The notes: generated from the sequence alone by a model not told the origin. DNA of 64,000 bases from Anaerolineae bacterium (GCA_017303635.1 JAFLCG010000018.1:1-64000), one strand, 5' to 3'. Shown: positions 10,301-17,710, numbered from the stretch's first letter. A program made the numbers and translations.

Positions 10301-10428
10301 TCTCCGAATGCGGAAATATGCAAGCGATCATTGACGTTAACAGTCTGCTGTGTATTGACCCAGGGCGCTGCAGGGCCGGTGCCAAACGGGGGGACAAAAG
10401 CCGAGAAGTAGATTGCGCTTGGCATCAT
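1324..10428 (-). CDS. Giant Rhs/YD-repeat protein with inserted TolB-like propeller and C-terminal toxin-like tip
   Basis: 3034 residues. The first 280 residues form a Cys-containing N-terminal region without an obvious signal peptide. A DUF6531-like entry segment follows (NGEKRESITDLVVKTPAGDL), then very many YD/RHS repeats (YDxxGRxxxxxD). At about residues 1740-2015 the repeats are interrupted by at least six PD40/TolB-like blades (MNADGSNVINLTQ, WSPDGRQIYFRSNRNGKDEI). The Rhs core ends near residue 2700 (SWVEGNTVNMVDPTG). The last 330 residues are a separate Cys-rich tip with WLYREMINHRHYAG, YGNFILGAIIHAAGRG and ADNAAVEAGYDFA, which faintly recall the polymorphic-toxin Ntox44 pattern. In this family the repeats form a shell around a released toxic tip; activity here is inference. 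AGGA lies 4 nt before the first of two adjacent ATGs. Gene shared in part with an orphan tip at 218-715. Confidence 0.9.
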   Translation of the reverse strand: MMPSAIYFSAFVPPFGTGPAAPWVNTQQTVNVNDRLHISAFGEVRLNPRGPLIGPEGCPPNDPSDCLDCYRTYDFQNEGLEGWSVEEGDYVDGVGINSVDGPFMYGGILQLWALSRTFSRTLRVATTCVNFAATTPLMIEHFSSQLQPDGSFLEDDDSAITSQTGPLCWGGTYDGEAFRVRKSTESKNNPSTVTSIQLTSGLGTLLAPSLPQGQLIGRIGPTGTPFAIGAQLNDFVVPASGQLYLAINNYTNGFGNTNTAFTVLVDINPPSACENQGDSSCELGANCGEPATGNPIGIRNGEKRESITDLVVKTPAGDLALMRSYSQAKQSSYQHMGLGWTHNHLNKLSVIAGTPKKLIVTLAGGGEAHFAETAVGSNVFNGTPGNLSSVTFSPGNSQYTLTTPDKTVYLFDSSGNLLSRTWVSGHVWTYTYASNRLTEINDGYGRKLVFAYRPTGAYDANQLWRVGDHTATGLATATPGGRYVEYGYTPEKNNGVTIANPKALLATVRDVRAQVWSYNYYGQTAGESVVAKLNLLTKRLSPTVDVNGDDIPDGALTLEEVDYTLSGSVISAIKQKRGVVNALFSSPLLVTDYAFQPIGQPITTETLAGKITTHRFVNGVHRATIDPAGNPNIRVLNENHRPSEVRDGSLNPTKMAWSANGKLLNKVTNALNQEVNFQYNTGDDTLRDSLDAENIRTNYLYETSQRQPSIVLVSKDTASLTEVNVGGAMENLTDWPAVGTPSRTVSATPCVAGTGSLRVQATAAGQGIQSNTTFQLDAGKTYAIIARVYPVSGQARMLIPGVGGLERLTSTSVGDMQTWQTLRLLHTPATTLTGQRLQFLSVGAADFYVDAVHVIPVTNLLRWQDFLYDDRLRTLDEAVVDTQTALLSQRTQRSYHTSGNGNGLLASLTQIDPVNAANNKSTQYTYDSIGRIIKTQESSLFGDCQSSFTLYDPAGNILASICNYDPGANPDPTTVAAAIALYNPAIPTKNKVTTYVYDALGRRIRTTIHAGASFAQTNLTFYDALDRVIYTIANYVNQSGGTAENVGAWTWNAISKQWEKTNGTAISHGADNTQNIISISRYNQRGQLRLQQDTLGNFTLYGYDDADRLVKTVQNASIPGYNNDSFDLALANYPVGSNPDQDIITSQEFDKAGNVVKSTDAAGMVTFTIFDALNRAVKTIQSPKDAATRDNYPGDLFYAATNDPRSDSYEPDPSPDRDTIQTVAYDSMGRVIRTSRLLDNRPTKLWETTLYGYDPLGRQAVVIANASQPTYNIQADPDLSDYVVSAVADQDIISRNRYDSKGQVLETEDTTGTRTRFVYDGLGRQIRTISNYIPQGSSLPENWVWESNLWKQAAGGTAIVHGALNDQNIVQETIYDVNGRVESTRDTNGRVSRNVYEDPVNRLIRTVTNYVAQGTTDPRNWVWSATNNRWERGASDPTPIVHGTNNDQNIIANTVYDNQGRAAQSSDHRNNVSLRVFDTLGRQTRSIPNYIVQGASAPANWVWDTGAWRQSTGGAVISFGTDNDQNRISVTAYDRVGRVLSTRDVASIETRYEYDLIGRRTRTLTNYVDGLFNPALPDEDLISTTVYDRAGRVITTTDPRGTQTGFTYDRLGRRLTTTQAANTALATAIYTSYDKAGRVLRMIQNWSNDPTKPSPDAKDTSGNWLFNPITVAPDRDLINEQQYDRAGRLTRMIDPMGNVTRTLYFKDGSIRQITDPEQVKTAFAYDRLRRRVQVAQSFKPNPKVAFSTAIAPSLEIYIMNMDGSGQQNLTNNVGNDTQPSFNPEGTEILFASDRAGSSPTFFYDIYLMNVDGTHVRRLSNFGGYANVPVMSPDGSRIAYVFKANGATDSGVYVMNADGTNVQQVYFQAGQSVFKPAWSPDGRQIVFSAGLTSGKTDIYVMQADGTQLVNLTQSAALYNSQQAVWSPDGTRFAFSSDRSGNYDIFVMNANGSNVINLTQPSTGTDVEPFWSPDGRQIYFRSNRNGKDEIFVMNADGSSQTNLTGNLAYSRMPALTSPTSLDRYVWNSTNSRWEDSAGIAIDHGSNNDQNIIVEVSYDRAGRVLNQREPRGNLTAYEYDQLDRRTKLTNPLSIQWLTGFSDLTGGRTRQTMTYPGLGAGSYAVQREFDRLGRLQTIAYGAPATTRDVRFTYDALGNRQKMSEFSAANFTTRVRETTFGYDDLRRLTSVGFDNDGNGTVDETVSYQYDAGGLRTRLTLPGNLNIHYTYDAKGQLVSLTDWDSQTTDLGYDRLGRHVATSRSNGLSSQYDYDRAGRLLSLRHQQRNKLLARFEYMVDKRGNRTGALEQQARQFTVTSTIDQANAAVSYTGTWNLAAPFRTTNQFSARLSATVTGREFRLIVGTGPDHSLFDVYIDGSLWESFDGYAAAIGERAIPIYLDKGGTHTIVLRNRAERARLSTGNTLRFKQIDLLDTVYDTQTLRYTYDVLARLREARYFTGTDLAATPARLYTYAFDRSGNRTQQSLSLNGAAPTVTNYTYNAANQLTSGGSTYDSNGNLTSDGTNSYTWDRANRLLSMGGASYVYDGEGRRVRQTIAAQVNQYLLDVQPGLSVVLSTTQGANVNRYVHGPRGIHAQKDASGAWEWMAQDGLGSVRGVTNNAVDVLETRTNDPFGVALTNTGSRQTPFDFTGELLDGNGLLHLRARNYNPGLAVFTSLDAFEGMVNRPMSLNGYSWVEGNTVNMVDPTGMSLQKAMMANAGLCVAGLNAVDEQKCGCYCDPLSNRYSQYSCQVCNAFISGLASSVDSSEFAYCDGSGSGGQCCGPDATEWLYREMINHRHYAGTTFPISASLPGGGPTWLDAYRNQLLVPGGDIDLINLAIYGLAVDYKRIDFRTLAAGSDILGNVNSPQPNYSCPQTGVVTVCGVCQDSSDYGNFILGAIIHAAGRGRTIATLSGQIFNTFFEPDAGASADNAAVEAGYDFAARGNLNNGTFDRRLFCDAVNGISVNWRDRDVLQHPGCRIPCSSGWPNCNNASNSLPHYNIFVSQTVVGGQPLYPSPFNELVTRGAGFFQGIINRFTNR

Positions 10429-10570
10429 AAAGTCCTATCACTCAACGAGAGCAATTAGCTGTGCAGGATCCGGTCAGTAATGTGCTGACAAGTCATCTGT
10501 CCAACTTGCGCTGCCGGGACCACGAGTAAAGTCAGCCGAAGTCCGTCTCTAATATCACATCAGGCTACAA

Positions 10571-11827
10571 TTACGTCTTGATGATGTAGTTCAATGCTAG
10601 CGATGGTTGTATGTTGTTGTGAGCTTGGCCCCCTCCAGTTAATCCAGTGTTCAGCAGCGTTGTACTACGAATAGCCTGGGTAGGGAAGCCAGCCGTAGTA
10701 CCTGATCCACCAGGCTGATAGGTATGATTGTGAGACGGCATTTCAGGAATAGTCAGCGTATGTGTTTCGGCACCGATTTTTTGAGCCAGTGGGCGATTTG
10801 TTAAACCACTTCCCTGACCAGCACCGATAGGTGTGCGTCCTAATAAATCGGGCAAATTGAAAGTTGTGGAGCCATCACCAACACCGTATGTGGTCTGAAT
10901 TACCCCGAACAAGGTTGAATAAGTGGAGCGGGATACAGCAGCCCCGTTACATAGTAACCATCCTGTGGGAGCTGTAATACCTGCAAATGGAATAACTGAA
11001 CCAGTGGGTATGGTGGCGCCAGTGCCACTACTACCTAATTCCGTTTCGACACCACTCCAATTCTTTGCATACAATTTCCCATCGGTCTTAGAATATAGAC
11101 GAACAAAGTCTGTTGGTGGTGTGCCGGGAACAACTATTGGTCGTTTGATTTCTATAAAATCCTCAAAATGAACCACACCCGGCCCTTCAGCATATATCGA
11201 ATAGGAATTAGTGATGGTCCCTGCGTTGTTCACCTTGAGACGGAGGGCTGCCGCATCAGTGATGGTCTTACCAGCTGAGTTGGTCACAGAGGCTTGAATG
11301 CCGGTTGCCTTTGGCAAGGCCCCGGAGCCTGCTCCAACTTCATTGATGACTTCCACATCGGCACCGCGTAGCTCGGCATTGCTGCCAGGCGTGCCGGTAT
11401 TGAGGTTGGAGGCACGGATTCGCAAAGCAGTGTGCAGGGCATTGATCGCGCTCGAGCCACGTAATTCCAGTTCGCCCACCATCCACTGGACGAGGTTGGT
11501 GAGTGCGCCGGTCAATTGACCCAACGAATGAACACCGCGTGTGGGGCGGGTGCTTGAAGTCTCTGCCCGGTGCACTTCCAACAGGGCATCTGGCGTCGAA
11601 ACCCCCAGATCGTCCCCTGCGATCATACGACCATCTTTGGTCATCTGAGTATTGATAGTTGTCGAACCGACGATGAGATTGCCGTCACCGGTTACCTGAC
11701 CAAGAGCATTGCCAGAACTATTTTCCCAAGTCTGGAGTGGTTGGTTCTGGGTAGTATGTCCCTGGACACGAAGCTGTTGGATGTCCTGCACACCATCCAC
11801 CACCACATTTTCATTGAACGTTGGCAT
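10571..11827 (-). CDS. Phage tail-collar domain protein
   Basis: 418 residues. The C-terminal third is a typical tail-collar (short tail fibre) domain: IPTGSVIPFAGITAPTGWLL, CNGAAVSRSTYSTLFGVIQT, then FNLPDLLGRTPIGAGQG, and a final HTHTIP-like segment (TLTIPEMPSHNHTYQPGG) ending NIQPSLALNYIIKT. The N-terminal part holds fibre-like repeats (VTGDGNLIVGSTTINTQ, TPDALLEVHRAETSS) of the kind seen in trimeric fibre stems. Such proteins occur in phage fibres and also as free bacterial genes in Chloroflexota and cyanobacteria; nothing else phage-like is nearby. It is 142 bp upstream of the Rhs gene on the same strand, so co-expression is possible. A weak AAAGG precedes the start. Confidence 0.8.
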   Translation of the reverse strand: MPTFNENVVVDGVQDIQQLRVQGHTTQNQPLQTWENSSGNALGQVTGDGNLIVGSTTINTQMTKDGRMIAGDDLGVSTPDALLEVHRAETSSTRPTRGVHSLGQLTGALTNLVQWMVGELELRGSSAINALHTALRIRASNLNTGTPGSNAELRGADVEVINEVGAGSGALPKATGIQASVTNSAGKTITDAAALRLKVNNAGTITNSYSIYAEGPGVVHFEDFIEIKRPIVVPGTPPTDFVRLYSKTDGKLYAKNWSGVETELGSSGTGATIPTGSVIPFAGITAPTGWLLCNGAAVSRSTYSTLFGVIQTTYGVGDGSTTFNLPDLLGRTPIGAGQGSGLTNRPLAQKIGAETHTLTIPEMPSHNHTYQPGGSGTTAGFPTQAIRSTTLLNTGLTGGGQAHNNIQPSLALNYIIKT

Positions 11828-12260
11828 AAGCGTTGACCTTTAGATTGATCTTCAGATAGAGATGACTATTACAGGAAGCCAAGCGAAGTCCTAAGTAAAA
11901 GCGATGGCTCTCGACTTCTGATGCCACGCATACAACAAGTTCTGGATGGGGTTATGCGATTTAAGTTGTGTTCAATCGCAAACCAGAAACGAACTGGATG
12001 AGGTAAAAATGTGGCTCCAGGAAACTATCACAGAGCCACCCATTATTGCGGATAGGGCTATTTTGTGAATGTACTATTAATACAGACCGAGTATCGTTAA
12101 TTTTTATACTCACATGTACACATTACAGCAAAATATATAACTTGGCAATAAACCAAATCGTACTATTACCCTACGTAATTATTTGTAATTATTCTGATAT
12201 GCCTGCAAATAGTTTACAATTAAAGAATCTAGTTGAGATAGAACTTCTATTCACTTCCGC
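11828..12260. other. 433-bp divergent intergenic region
   Basis: AT-rich DNA between the minus-strand collar gene and the plus-strand DUF2142-like gene; no credible gene seen. It should hold both promoters. A perfect 7-bp inverted repeat GTGGCTC/GAGCCAC lies at 12011-12017 and 12033-12039. Read on the minus strand it is followed by a T-rich stretch (ATTTTT), so it may be an attenuator or terminator-like hairpin in the collar gene's leader. Confidence 0.4.
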
Positions 12261-14438
12261 ATGAATTACACAAAATTGCAGAAGCCTAAGCTAATTGCAC
12301 TTTCAATCTTATTATTTTTTGTTCTCCTGGTTCTGGCAACTTCTGCTTCAACACCCCTCTTTGAAGCTCCTGATGAGGCTGCACATTACCTCTATGCACA
12401 TAACATTATTGAAAGCAATTCGTTGCCCATCATGACTAATCGTGCAGAAGTACTTTCCAGTTTGTCGTGGCAAAGACATCAGCCTCCACTTCTTTATCTC
12501 ACGGGTGCTTTGCTTATCCGTTGGATAGATCGTAGTGATGTCAAAGGTTATCTTCGAATCAATCCGCTGGCTGTGCAAGGAGATGTAAGCCTTAACAACC
12601 TCAATTCCCACCTACACAGTTATGCACCGCCAACCGGCAACACGCTTGCAGCCGTAACTGTCATGCGGCTTTTGTGCCTGTTATTAGCATCCTCTACACT
12701 CTGGTTCATCTATGAAATGGGATACCTCGTTTCTGGGAAGCCTATCATTGGGCTTTTAGCGATGATCTTGGTTGCCATAATGCCGACATTTGTATTCATC
12801 GCTGGGAGTATCAACAACGATAATCTTGTTACCTTTATCCATACAGCAGGTGTCTATTGGCTGCTGAGTCGATGGCAGGCCAGGCGCATTCAAGTGCGCC
12901 ATGCTTTGCTAATCGCCTTGATCGCTGGTGGGCTGGCACTTTCCAAATATCAGGGACTACCCCTCATCATGTTAATTGGAGTTATATTGCTGGCAGGAGC
13001 CTGGCTACACCGCTGGACATGGCGCGAAGCTCTACTGAGCCTAGTAGGACTGGCACTTGGCTTACTGTTGCTGGCAGGATGGTGGTATGCGCGTAATCTC
13101 TCGCTCTATGGTGATCTAATGGCGGTCTCGATGACTCGCAGCATTTGGGGACGTGGTCCGGTCACAACAGATTTGGGTGTACGCCTTGTCGAATTTATCG
13201 GCGTCTGGCGATCTATGTGGTACATGCTTGGGTATCTGAATATTGCTGGTCCCACATGGTTTTATCCGTGGGTGACACTGGTTAGTGGACTGGGACTTTT
13301 GAGTGGTGTGGGGCTATTCATCCGAAAAAGACACTGGTTCACAGCACTGTTGTTATCCTCAGTGATCGTCATGTTATGGGTGACACTTTACATCAGTACT
13401 TCACAGATCAACGCTTCACAGGGACGCTTCCTTTTCCCCAGCCTTATAGCTTTTGCGCCACTAGTCGCTGCCGGACTTTACACTATAGCCGGTAAACGCA
13501 GTATCGTCCTGCTACTACCCTTAATTATTGTGACACTCTTTACTCCTGTAGATTTGCTGCGAGCTTATCGCCCTCTGGAAGTAGTGACATCACTGCCAGA
13601 TGATACAGTCGTTGTTGAGCGTAAAGCCGAAGGTATCCACTTATTGGGCTATAGGCTTCAATCCTCAAGTGTGCCGCCTGATGGAATATTGGCATTGGAT
13701 GTGTTTTTGCAGGGTAATCACCCTGATGATCCTGCGCTCATTGTTGCCGCGCTTGATCCCGTTTCAGGCCTATCACTCGGTCAAGCCGAGTTCTTTCCCG
13801 GTATGGCGGCGCTTAGCACACTCGACCCCCAAAAAGTGTATCGAGCGCGTATCGTGTTGCAACTCCAATCACCCGGAGGCGCACCCCAGCAAGCGGATTT
13901 GCTATTTCAGTGGCGGGTGATTGATCCTTCAACAACGACACAAGGACGTTTCGTGAATTGGGATAATGGGAATTCTGCTTTGGTGTCACAGGGGCCACTG
14001 ATACAGGATGCGGCGTTTGAGCTTCATCAGCCTTATTCCACCATAGATGTGAATTTTGGAAATGCCATTCAATTGTTTGGATATACCGGACCAGAGTCAC
14101 GAGTAGTCCGACCAGGTGATGCGTTTGAGATTCAATTGTTTTGGAGAAGTTTAAGAGTTCAAGCAGATGATCTACGCCTGGCCTTTGGGCTGCTAAACGA
14201 TGCAGATCAAATTCTGGTACAGGCTGATGGGTATCCACAGGGTTTGCCGTCGCGCTCCTGGCAAGCAGGCTTGCGTTTTGTCGATACGCGCCGTTTGGTG
14301 ATACCGTCAGATGCGCCTCCAGGCACATATCGCCTCTACCTTGCATGGTATCGCAGCGAGGACAATAGTCGTCTACCAATCACCAATTCGGACTCTAACC
14401 TATTTTTGGACTTGCCGAAGATTGAAATTGTGCCATAA
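12261..14438 (+). CDS. DUF2142/GT-C-like polytopic membrane protein
   Basis: 725 residues. A first membrane segment (about 10-32) is followed by PLFEAPDEAAHYLYA, the acidic loop motif typical of DUF2142 and GT-C (ArnT/PMT-like) glycosyltransferases that use lipid-linked sugars. About ten more hydrophobic segments run to residue about 420 (for example LIGVILLAGAWL and LALGLLLLAGWWYARN). The last 300 residues are a soluble beta-rich domain (SRVVRPGDAFEIQLFWRSL, PPGTYRLYLAWY) of the kind found at the C-terminus of Chloroflexota GT39-like proteins. Likely role: transfer of a sugar to a surface glycan or protein outside the membrane; donor and acceptor unknown. It stands alone, convergent with the primase gene. 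Confidence 0.75.
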   Translation: MNYTKLQKPKLIALSILLFFVLLVLATSASTPLFEAPDEAAHYLYAHNIIESNSLPIMTNRAEVLSSLSWQRHQPPLLYLTGALLIRWIDRSDVKGYLRINPLAVQGDVSLNNLNSHLHSYAPPTGNTLAAVTVMRLLCLLLASSTLWFIYEMGYLVSGKPIIGLLAMILVAIMPTFVFIAGSINNDNLVTFIHTAGVYWLLSRWQARRIQVRHALLIALIAGGLALSKYQGLPLIMLIGVILLAGAWLHRWTWREALLSLVGLALGLLLLAGWWYARNLSLYGDLMAVSMTRSIWGRGPVTTDLGVRLVEFIGVWRSMWYMLGYLNIAGPTWFYPWVTLVSGLGLLSGVGLFIRKRHWFTALLLSSVIVMLWVTLYISTSQINASQGRFLFPSLIAFAPLVAAGLYTIAGKRSIVLLLPLIIVTLFTPVDLLRAYRPLEVVTSLPDDTVVVERKAEGIHLLGYRLQSSSVPPDGILALDVFLQGNHPDDPALIVAALDPVSGLSLGQAEFFPGMAALSTLDPQKVYRARIVLQLQSPGGAPQQADLLFQWRVIDPSTTTQGRFVNWDNGNSALVSQGPLIQDAAFELHQPYSTIDVNFGNAIQLFGYTGPESRVVRPGDAFEIQLFWRSLRVQADDLRLAFGLLNDADQILVQADGYPQGLPSRSWQAGLRFVDTRRLVIPSDAPPGTYRLYLAWYRSEDNSRLPITNSDSNLFLDLPKIEIVP

Positions 14439-14503
14439 ATGATTTTTGTCAGCAGTGACTTGGAAAATTCTGGGCTACGTGCTGGGAGCATTGGACATGG
14501 CAA

Positions 14504-14750
14504 TCTCCACTGTCTCCAGTAACTCCACTGGTCAATTTACAGGTGGAGCGAAGATCAAGATACCCCCCGATATTTTTGTTTTCGTTGGCGGCCTCTCATA
14601 AGGAAATCCGTGTGCCAGTGGAGACAGTGGAGACATTTCTGTCATGTTCAAGCATCTTGTCTCCACTAACTCCACTGTCTCCAGTACAGATATGCGCCCC
14701 AATTCGCTACCGCTATACCCCGTCCCCACTGTCTCCAGCGTCTCCACCCA
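14504..14750. repeat. Iteron-like cluster of CTCCACTGTCTCC repeats
   Basis: The motif CTCCACTGTCTCCAGT occurs at 14505-14520, in reverse at 14615-14634, again at about 14671-14684, and in degenerate form at about 14725-14748; shorter pieces (AACTCCACT) lie between. Arms AGTGGAGACA (14626-14635) and TGTCTCCACT (14658-14667) form a perfect 10-bp stem with a 22-nt loop. The cluster runs into the last codons of the primase gene, which therefore encode GDAGDSGDG. Directly repeated 13-16-mers beside a primase-helicase gene suggest an origin; they also lie between convergent genes, so a terminator role for the stem is possible. Confidence 0.6.
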
Positions 14751-17628
14751 GTGAATCGCCTCTGAGCCGCCAGACGCGCACCCTGGCTCCTCGTACCCGG
14801 ATTTGCACACCGAGGTGAGTATCGTTGGGATTGACCGTCAGGATGCCTTCTTCTTTGAGTTGTGCACCGATGGCGGCACTCGTGAACTTGAGCGGTTGCA
14901 CCCTCGTGACGGCTCGGTAGGCGACTTCCGGCAGCAGGTAGACCATACCCTCACTCTGGTAGCCAATCAGGGTGGTTCCAGGGCGGGGATCCTCGGGTTG
15001 GCGCAGATCGGTCGCCAGCATGACTTCACCGCTGGCAATCAGCTCCCTGAGCGCGTCCATGAAGATGTGCCCAGCCCGTTCGCCCTGGACGGTCTGAAGC
15101 ATGGCTTCGGCGTTATCTTCCCAGGCGGGCAGCAGATGGTCAGCCTCTTGCTCGGTGAGGAATTGACGAATGAGTTGGTAAACCGTCACCAACACCGCCC
15201 AATTCTGGACAACGCGTCCACTACTGCCCGCTTTGGTACCCTTGCCATTCAGTTGAGCGCGATAGCCTGCACAGTTGCGGGCAAAGCGTTCGGCCAGTTC
15301 CTTTTCCAGTGTTCCCGTGTCGGATCGACCGGCGATCCACCGAGCGAGATGGGCAGTAAACCCGTTCAGGTACGGTCGTTGTTGTTCGGCTGCCAGCAGT
15401 GCCTTGCCACCCGGATCACGCTTCGCCCAGGGAGGGATCTCCAGCACCAGCATCCGCGCCAGCACCGAGGCTTCCCCTTCCAGAGTGGTCTCGCCAGTGG
15501 AGAGCAGCAGCCCACGACAGGGACGCTCCTGCCGGACTTTGGCCTCTTTGGTCAAGCGTCCCCGTCCCATGCCTCTTGAGTAACTTTGCAGGAAGCGGGT
15601 GAAGGTTTTTTCATCGGCATAGATGCTCTTGTAGTCGTCCACCCAGAACAAGGCATCCGCCAGTGGATAGCCGAGCGTCTCGACGGTGTTGACGGTATCG
15701 CCCCACTGGGCGGGTGGCTGGTCACGGCTGAACTGCCCGTAGAAGCTGGTCATGAGGGCGGCGATCTCGCTCTTGCCACTGCCGGTCGTGCCCACCAGGT
15801 GTAAAGCCGGTTTCGGAGCGGCTGCTGGAAAGAAGCGTTGGAAGAGCGGCAGCAGTGCAAAGGCAGTCAGCGCAGCGGCGTAGGATTGGGGGAACACCCG
15901 TAGTGTCACCCCAAAAGCCGCTAGTGCCTGCTCCCATGTGGTATCGGTTAGGGCATAGTCGCGTAAGCGGGTCTCCAGTTCAACTTCGGGCGGTGTTGCC
16001 ACAACGCCATCGGAGTGGACCGCACAGCCGGGTGTGAGGTAGGTCCAGCGCCCATCCACCTTACTCCAACCGAGAAAGCGGTAGGTCGAGCGGCGGGGAT
16101 AGCTTCCGGACAGCGCCAGCAAAGCCGCTCCCAGGTGGCGCTGCATTCCGGCTCGGGTGGTGAAGGTCTCACCAGCCCGACCGGCGATGGCGCGATGCAG
16201 CGCATTGGGATCGCCAAATAACTCACTGGGGAGCGTGAGCGAAAGCTGTTCTTCCCCACTGCACAACTCCAGCCGGGTCAAATGCTCGACCTGACCGTCA
16301 TCGTCCATCCGGGAGATGCGCTCGACTACCCTGCCCGACCACCCGGCGATCTTCTGGCGGAAGATGCCGCGGTCGGTGGTGCGCTCGAAGATCATGGCTC
16401 CATCGACCAGCGTATAGCGCTCAGACTCTTCAGTGTCAGATTGTGTTGTCCGTTCGATTTGCCGACGCGCCTGTCGGTACATGCGGTCAAGATCACTGGT
16501 CTTGAGACCGTCCCCGCACAATGTCTTGAGTTGAGCGCGGGCATCGGCCCACTCGATGGCATTGAGATGAGCGCAGGCTTCGACCGTCTCAGCAATCGTC
16601 TGAGGTGACGGACGTTCCTGGGTGGGTTGGTGGCTCTCGATCAGGCGGGCAATCCGGCCACGAGCTTCCCCAGCAGGGTCGGGCAGCGGTTCACGGGCTG
16701 GACGGCTGTAGGCACTGTGGATGGTCGCCAGTGCCTCGCTCTCATTACATCCATCCGCGACATACCGCGGGACAAGTTGGGCTTCGGCAGCGGACTGAGC
16801 ATAACCGGCATCGCGCAACTGGCAGGCGGCTGCGAAAAGTTCTTTGTTGCGCTGATGGACTGGCGCACCGGCTATCAGATAGTCCTCAGTGCGCCGAGGC
16901 AGTGGGTGGTATCCATTGCCATTGAGTGTGACAATCTTCAGCTTACCGACTCTGGTTAGCTCGGCGGGCTGCGCCAGCCAATTGAACTGGGCGAGAGAAT
17001 AGCGGCGGGCAGGATCACCCTCGACGATAGTGACCACGGCTCCGTTGCGTTCGGGTTTGGTGTTGATACTCCCAGGTAGCCGCATGACCGAGGCTACCGA
17101 CTTGACATAGGCCGGATCACCGCCCAGCGCGGAGGCTAAACCCCGAAGCACATCGGCGATGCGGGCACGAGCAGCTTCATCAGTTAAGTAGAAAGGTGCA
17201 TCCAGCAGCCAATAGGCGTGCCAACCACCACCACTATTCAGAATAAACGAAGGCTTCGGATCGAATGTTCGCAGCTTTTCCAGTGCGCGGTCGCGCTGAG
17301 TGGGGTCGCCATCCATATCGATATCGACATCCAACCAGAGGGCAGTAACCAGCGCCGCAGACTCGGCGCTGCCCTTGCTCTCAGAGCGCAGGCAGGGGGC
17401 GAAGTATACACCAAATCCAGCGCGGTTCAGGGCCTCGGCCTGTTTGAAGTTACTGGTCAATCGGCGTTTGTCACCGAGTTTGCTCCAGAGGGTCTTGACC
17501 TCGCCCGTTTCCGGGTGGATACAGCGCAGTTCCTGATAGAGATCATCCGGGCTGCCCTGATACAGTGCGCCCAGAAAGGCACGGCGATCCAGCGCCGACA
17601 GCTTGTCGGCAGTCAGGTTGTGTGACAT
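14713..17628 (-). CDS. Plasmid-type primase-helicase (AEP primase + DUF927-like helicase)
   Basis: 971 residues. The N-terminal archaeo-eukaryotic primase/RepB-like domain shows LWLDVDID (about 97-104, metal-binding DxD), SGGGWHAYW (His near 137) and RLPGSINTK (about 183-191). A middle region (about 430-600) resembles DUF927, and the C-terminal ATPase has Walker A GTTGSGKS (613-620) and Walker B ALFWVDDYKS (about 659-668). Such fusions prime and unwind DNA in plasmids, phages and integrative elements. The extreme C-terminus is encoded by the CTCCACTGTCTCC repeat cluster, so it may be recently extended. It is the last gene of a minus-strand run starting at parM; a large hairpin lies in the 82-bp gap upstream of its start. 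The ATG is preceded by a weak AAAGTGAGA. Confidence 0.85.
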   Translation of the reverse strand: MSHNLTADKLSALDRRAFLGALYQGSPDDLYQELRCIHPETGEVKTLWSKLGDKRRLTSNFKQAEALNRAGFGVYFAPCLRSESKGSAESAALVTALWLDVDIDMDGDPTQRDRALEKLRTFDPKPSFILNSGGGWHAYWLLDAPFYLTDEAARARIADVLRGLASALGGDPAYVKSVASVMRLPGSINTKPERNGAVVTIVEGDPARRYSLAQFNWLAQPAELTRVGKLKIVTLNGNGYHPLPRRTEDYLIAGAPVHQRNKELFAAACQLRDAGYAQSAAEAQLVPRYVADGCNESEALATIHSAYSRPAREPLPDPAGEARGRIARLIESHQPTQERPSPQTIAETVEACAHLNAIEWADARAQLKTLCGDGLKTSDLDRMYRQARRQIERTTQSDTEESERYTLVDGAMIFERTTDRGIFRQKIAGWSGRVVERISRMDDDGQVEHLTRLELCSGEEQLSLTLPSELFGDPNALHRAIAGRAGETFTTRAGMQRHLGAALLALSGSYPRRSTYRFLGWSKVDGRWTYLTPGCAVHSDGVVATPPEVELETRLRDYALTDTTWEQALAAFGVTLRVFPQSYAAALTAFALLPLFQRFFPAAAPKPALHLVGTTGSGKSEIAALMTSFYGQFSRDQPPAQWGDTVNTVETLGYPLADALFWVDDYKSIYADEKTFTRFLQSYSRGMGRGRLTKEAKVRQERPCRGLLLSTGETTLEGEASVLARMLVLEIPPWAKRDPGGKALLAAEQQRPYLNGFTAHLARWIAGRSDTGTLEKELAERFARNCAGYRAQLNGKGTKAGSSGRVVQNWAVLVTVYQLIRQFLTEQEADHLLPAWEDNAEAMLQTVQGERAGHIFMDALRELIASGEVMLATDLRQPEDPRPGTTLIGYQSEGMVYLLPEVAYRAVTRVQPLKFTSAAIGAQLKEEGILTVNPNDTHLGVQIRVRGARVRVWRLRGDSLGGDAGDSGDGV

Positions 17629-17652
17629 ACTGTTCTCACTTTAGATTGTGTG

Positions 17653-17704
17653 CAGGGGCAGGACGCGCTTTTCGTCGCCAAACATCAAGCGCATCCCGTC
17701 CCTG
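17653..17704. other. Large imperfect hairpin between relaxase and primase genes
   Basis: Arms 17653-17670 and 17687-17704 pair over 18 positions with two mismatches and one G-T pair, with a 16-nt loop. It fills most of the 82-bp gap between the relaxase stop and the primase start. There is no T-run on either strand. Position next to a relaxase makes oriT or a regulatory RNA structure possible; this is inference. Confidence 0.5.
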
Positions 17705-17710
17705 TATGCT

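Noticed and set aside
10440..10560. Inverted repeat GTCAG/CTGAC before the Rhs gene as an operator
   Set aside because: Only 5 bp pair, which is expected by chance at this length.
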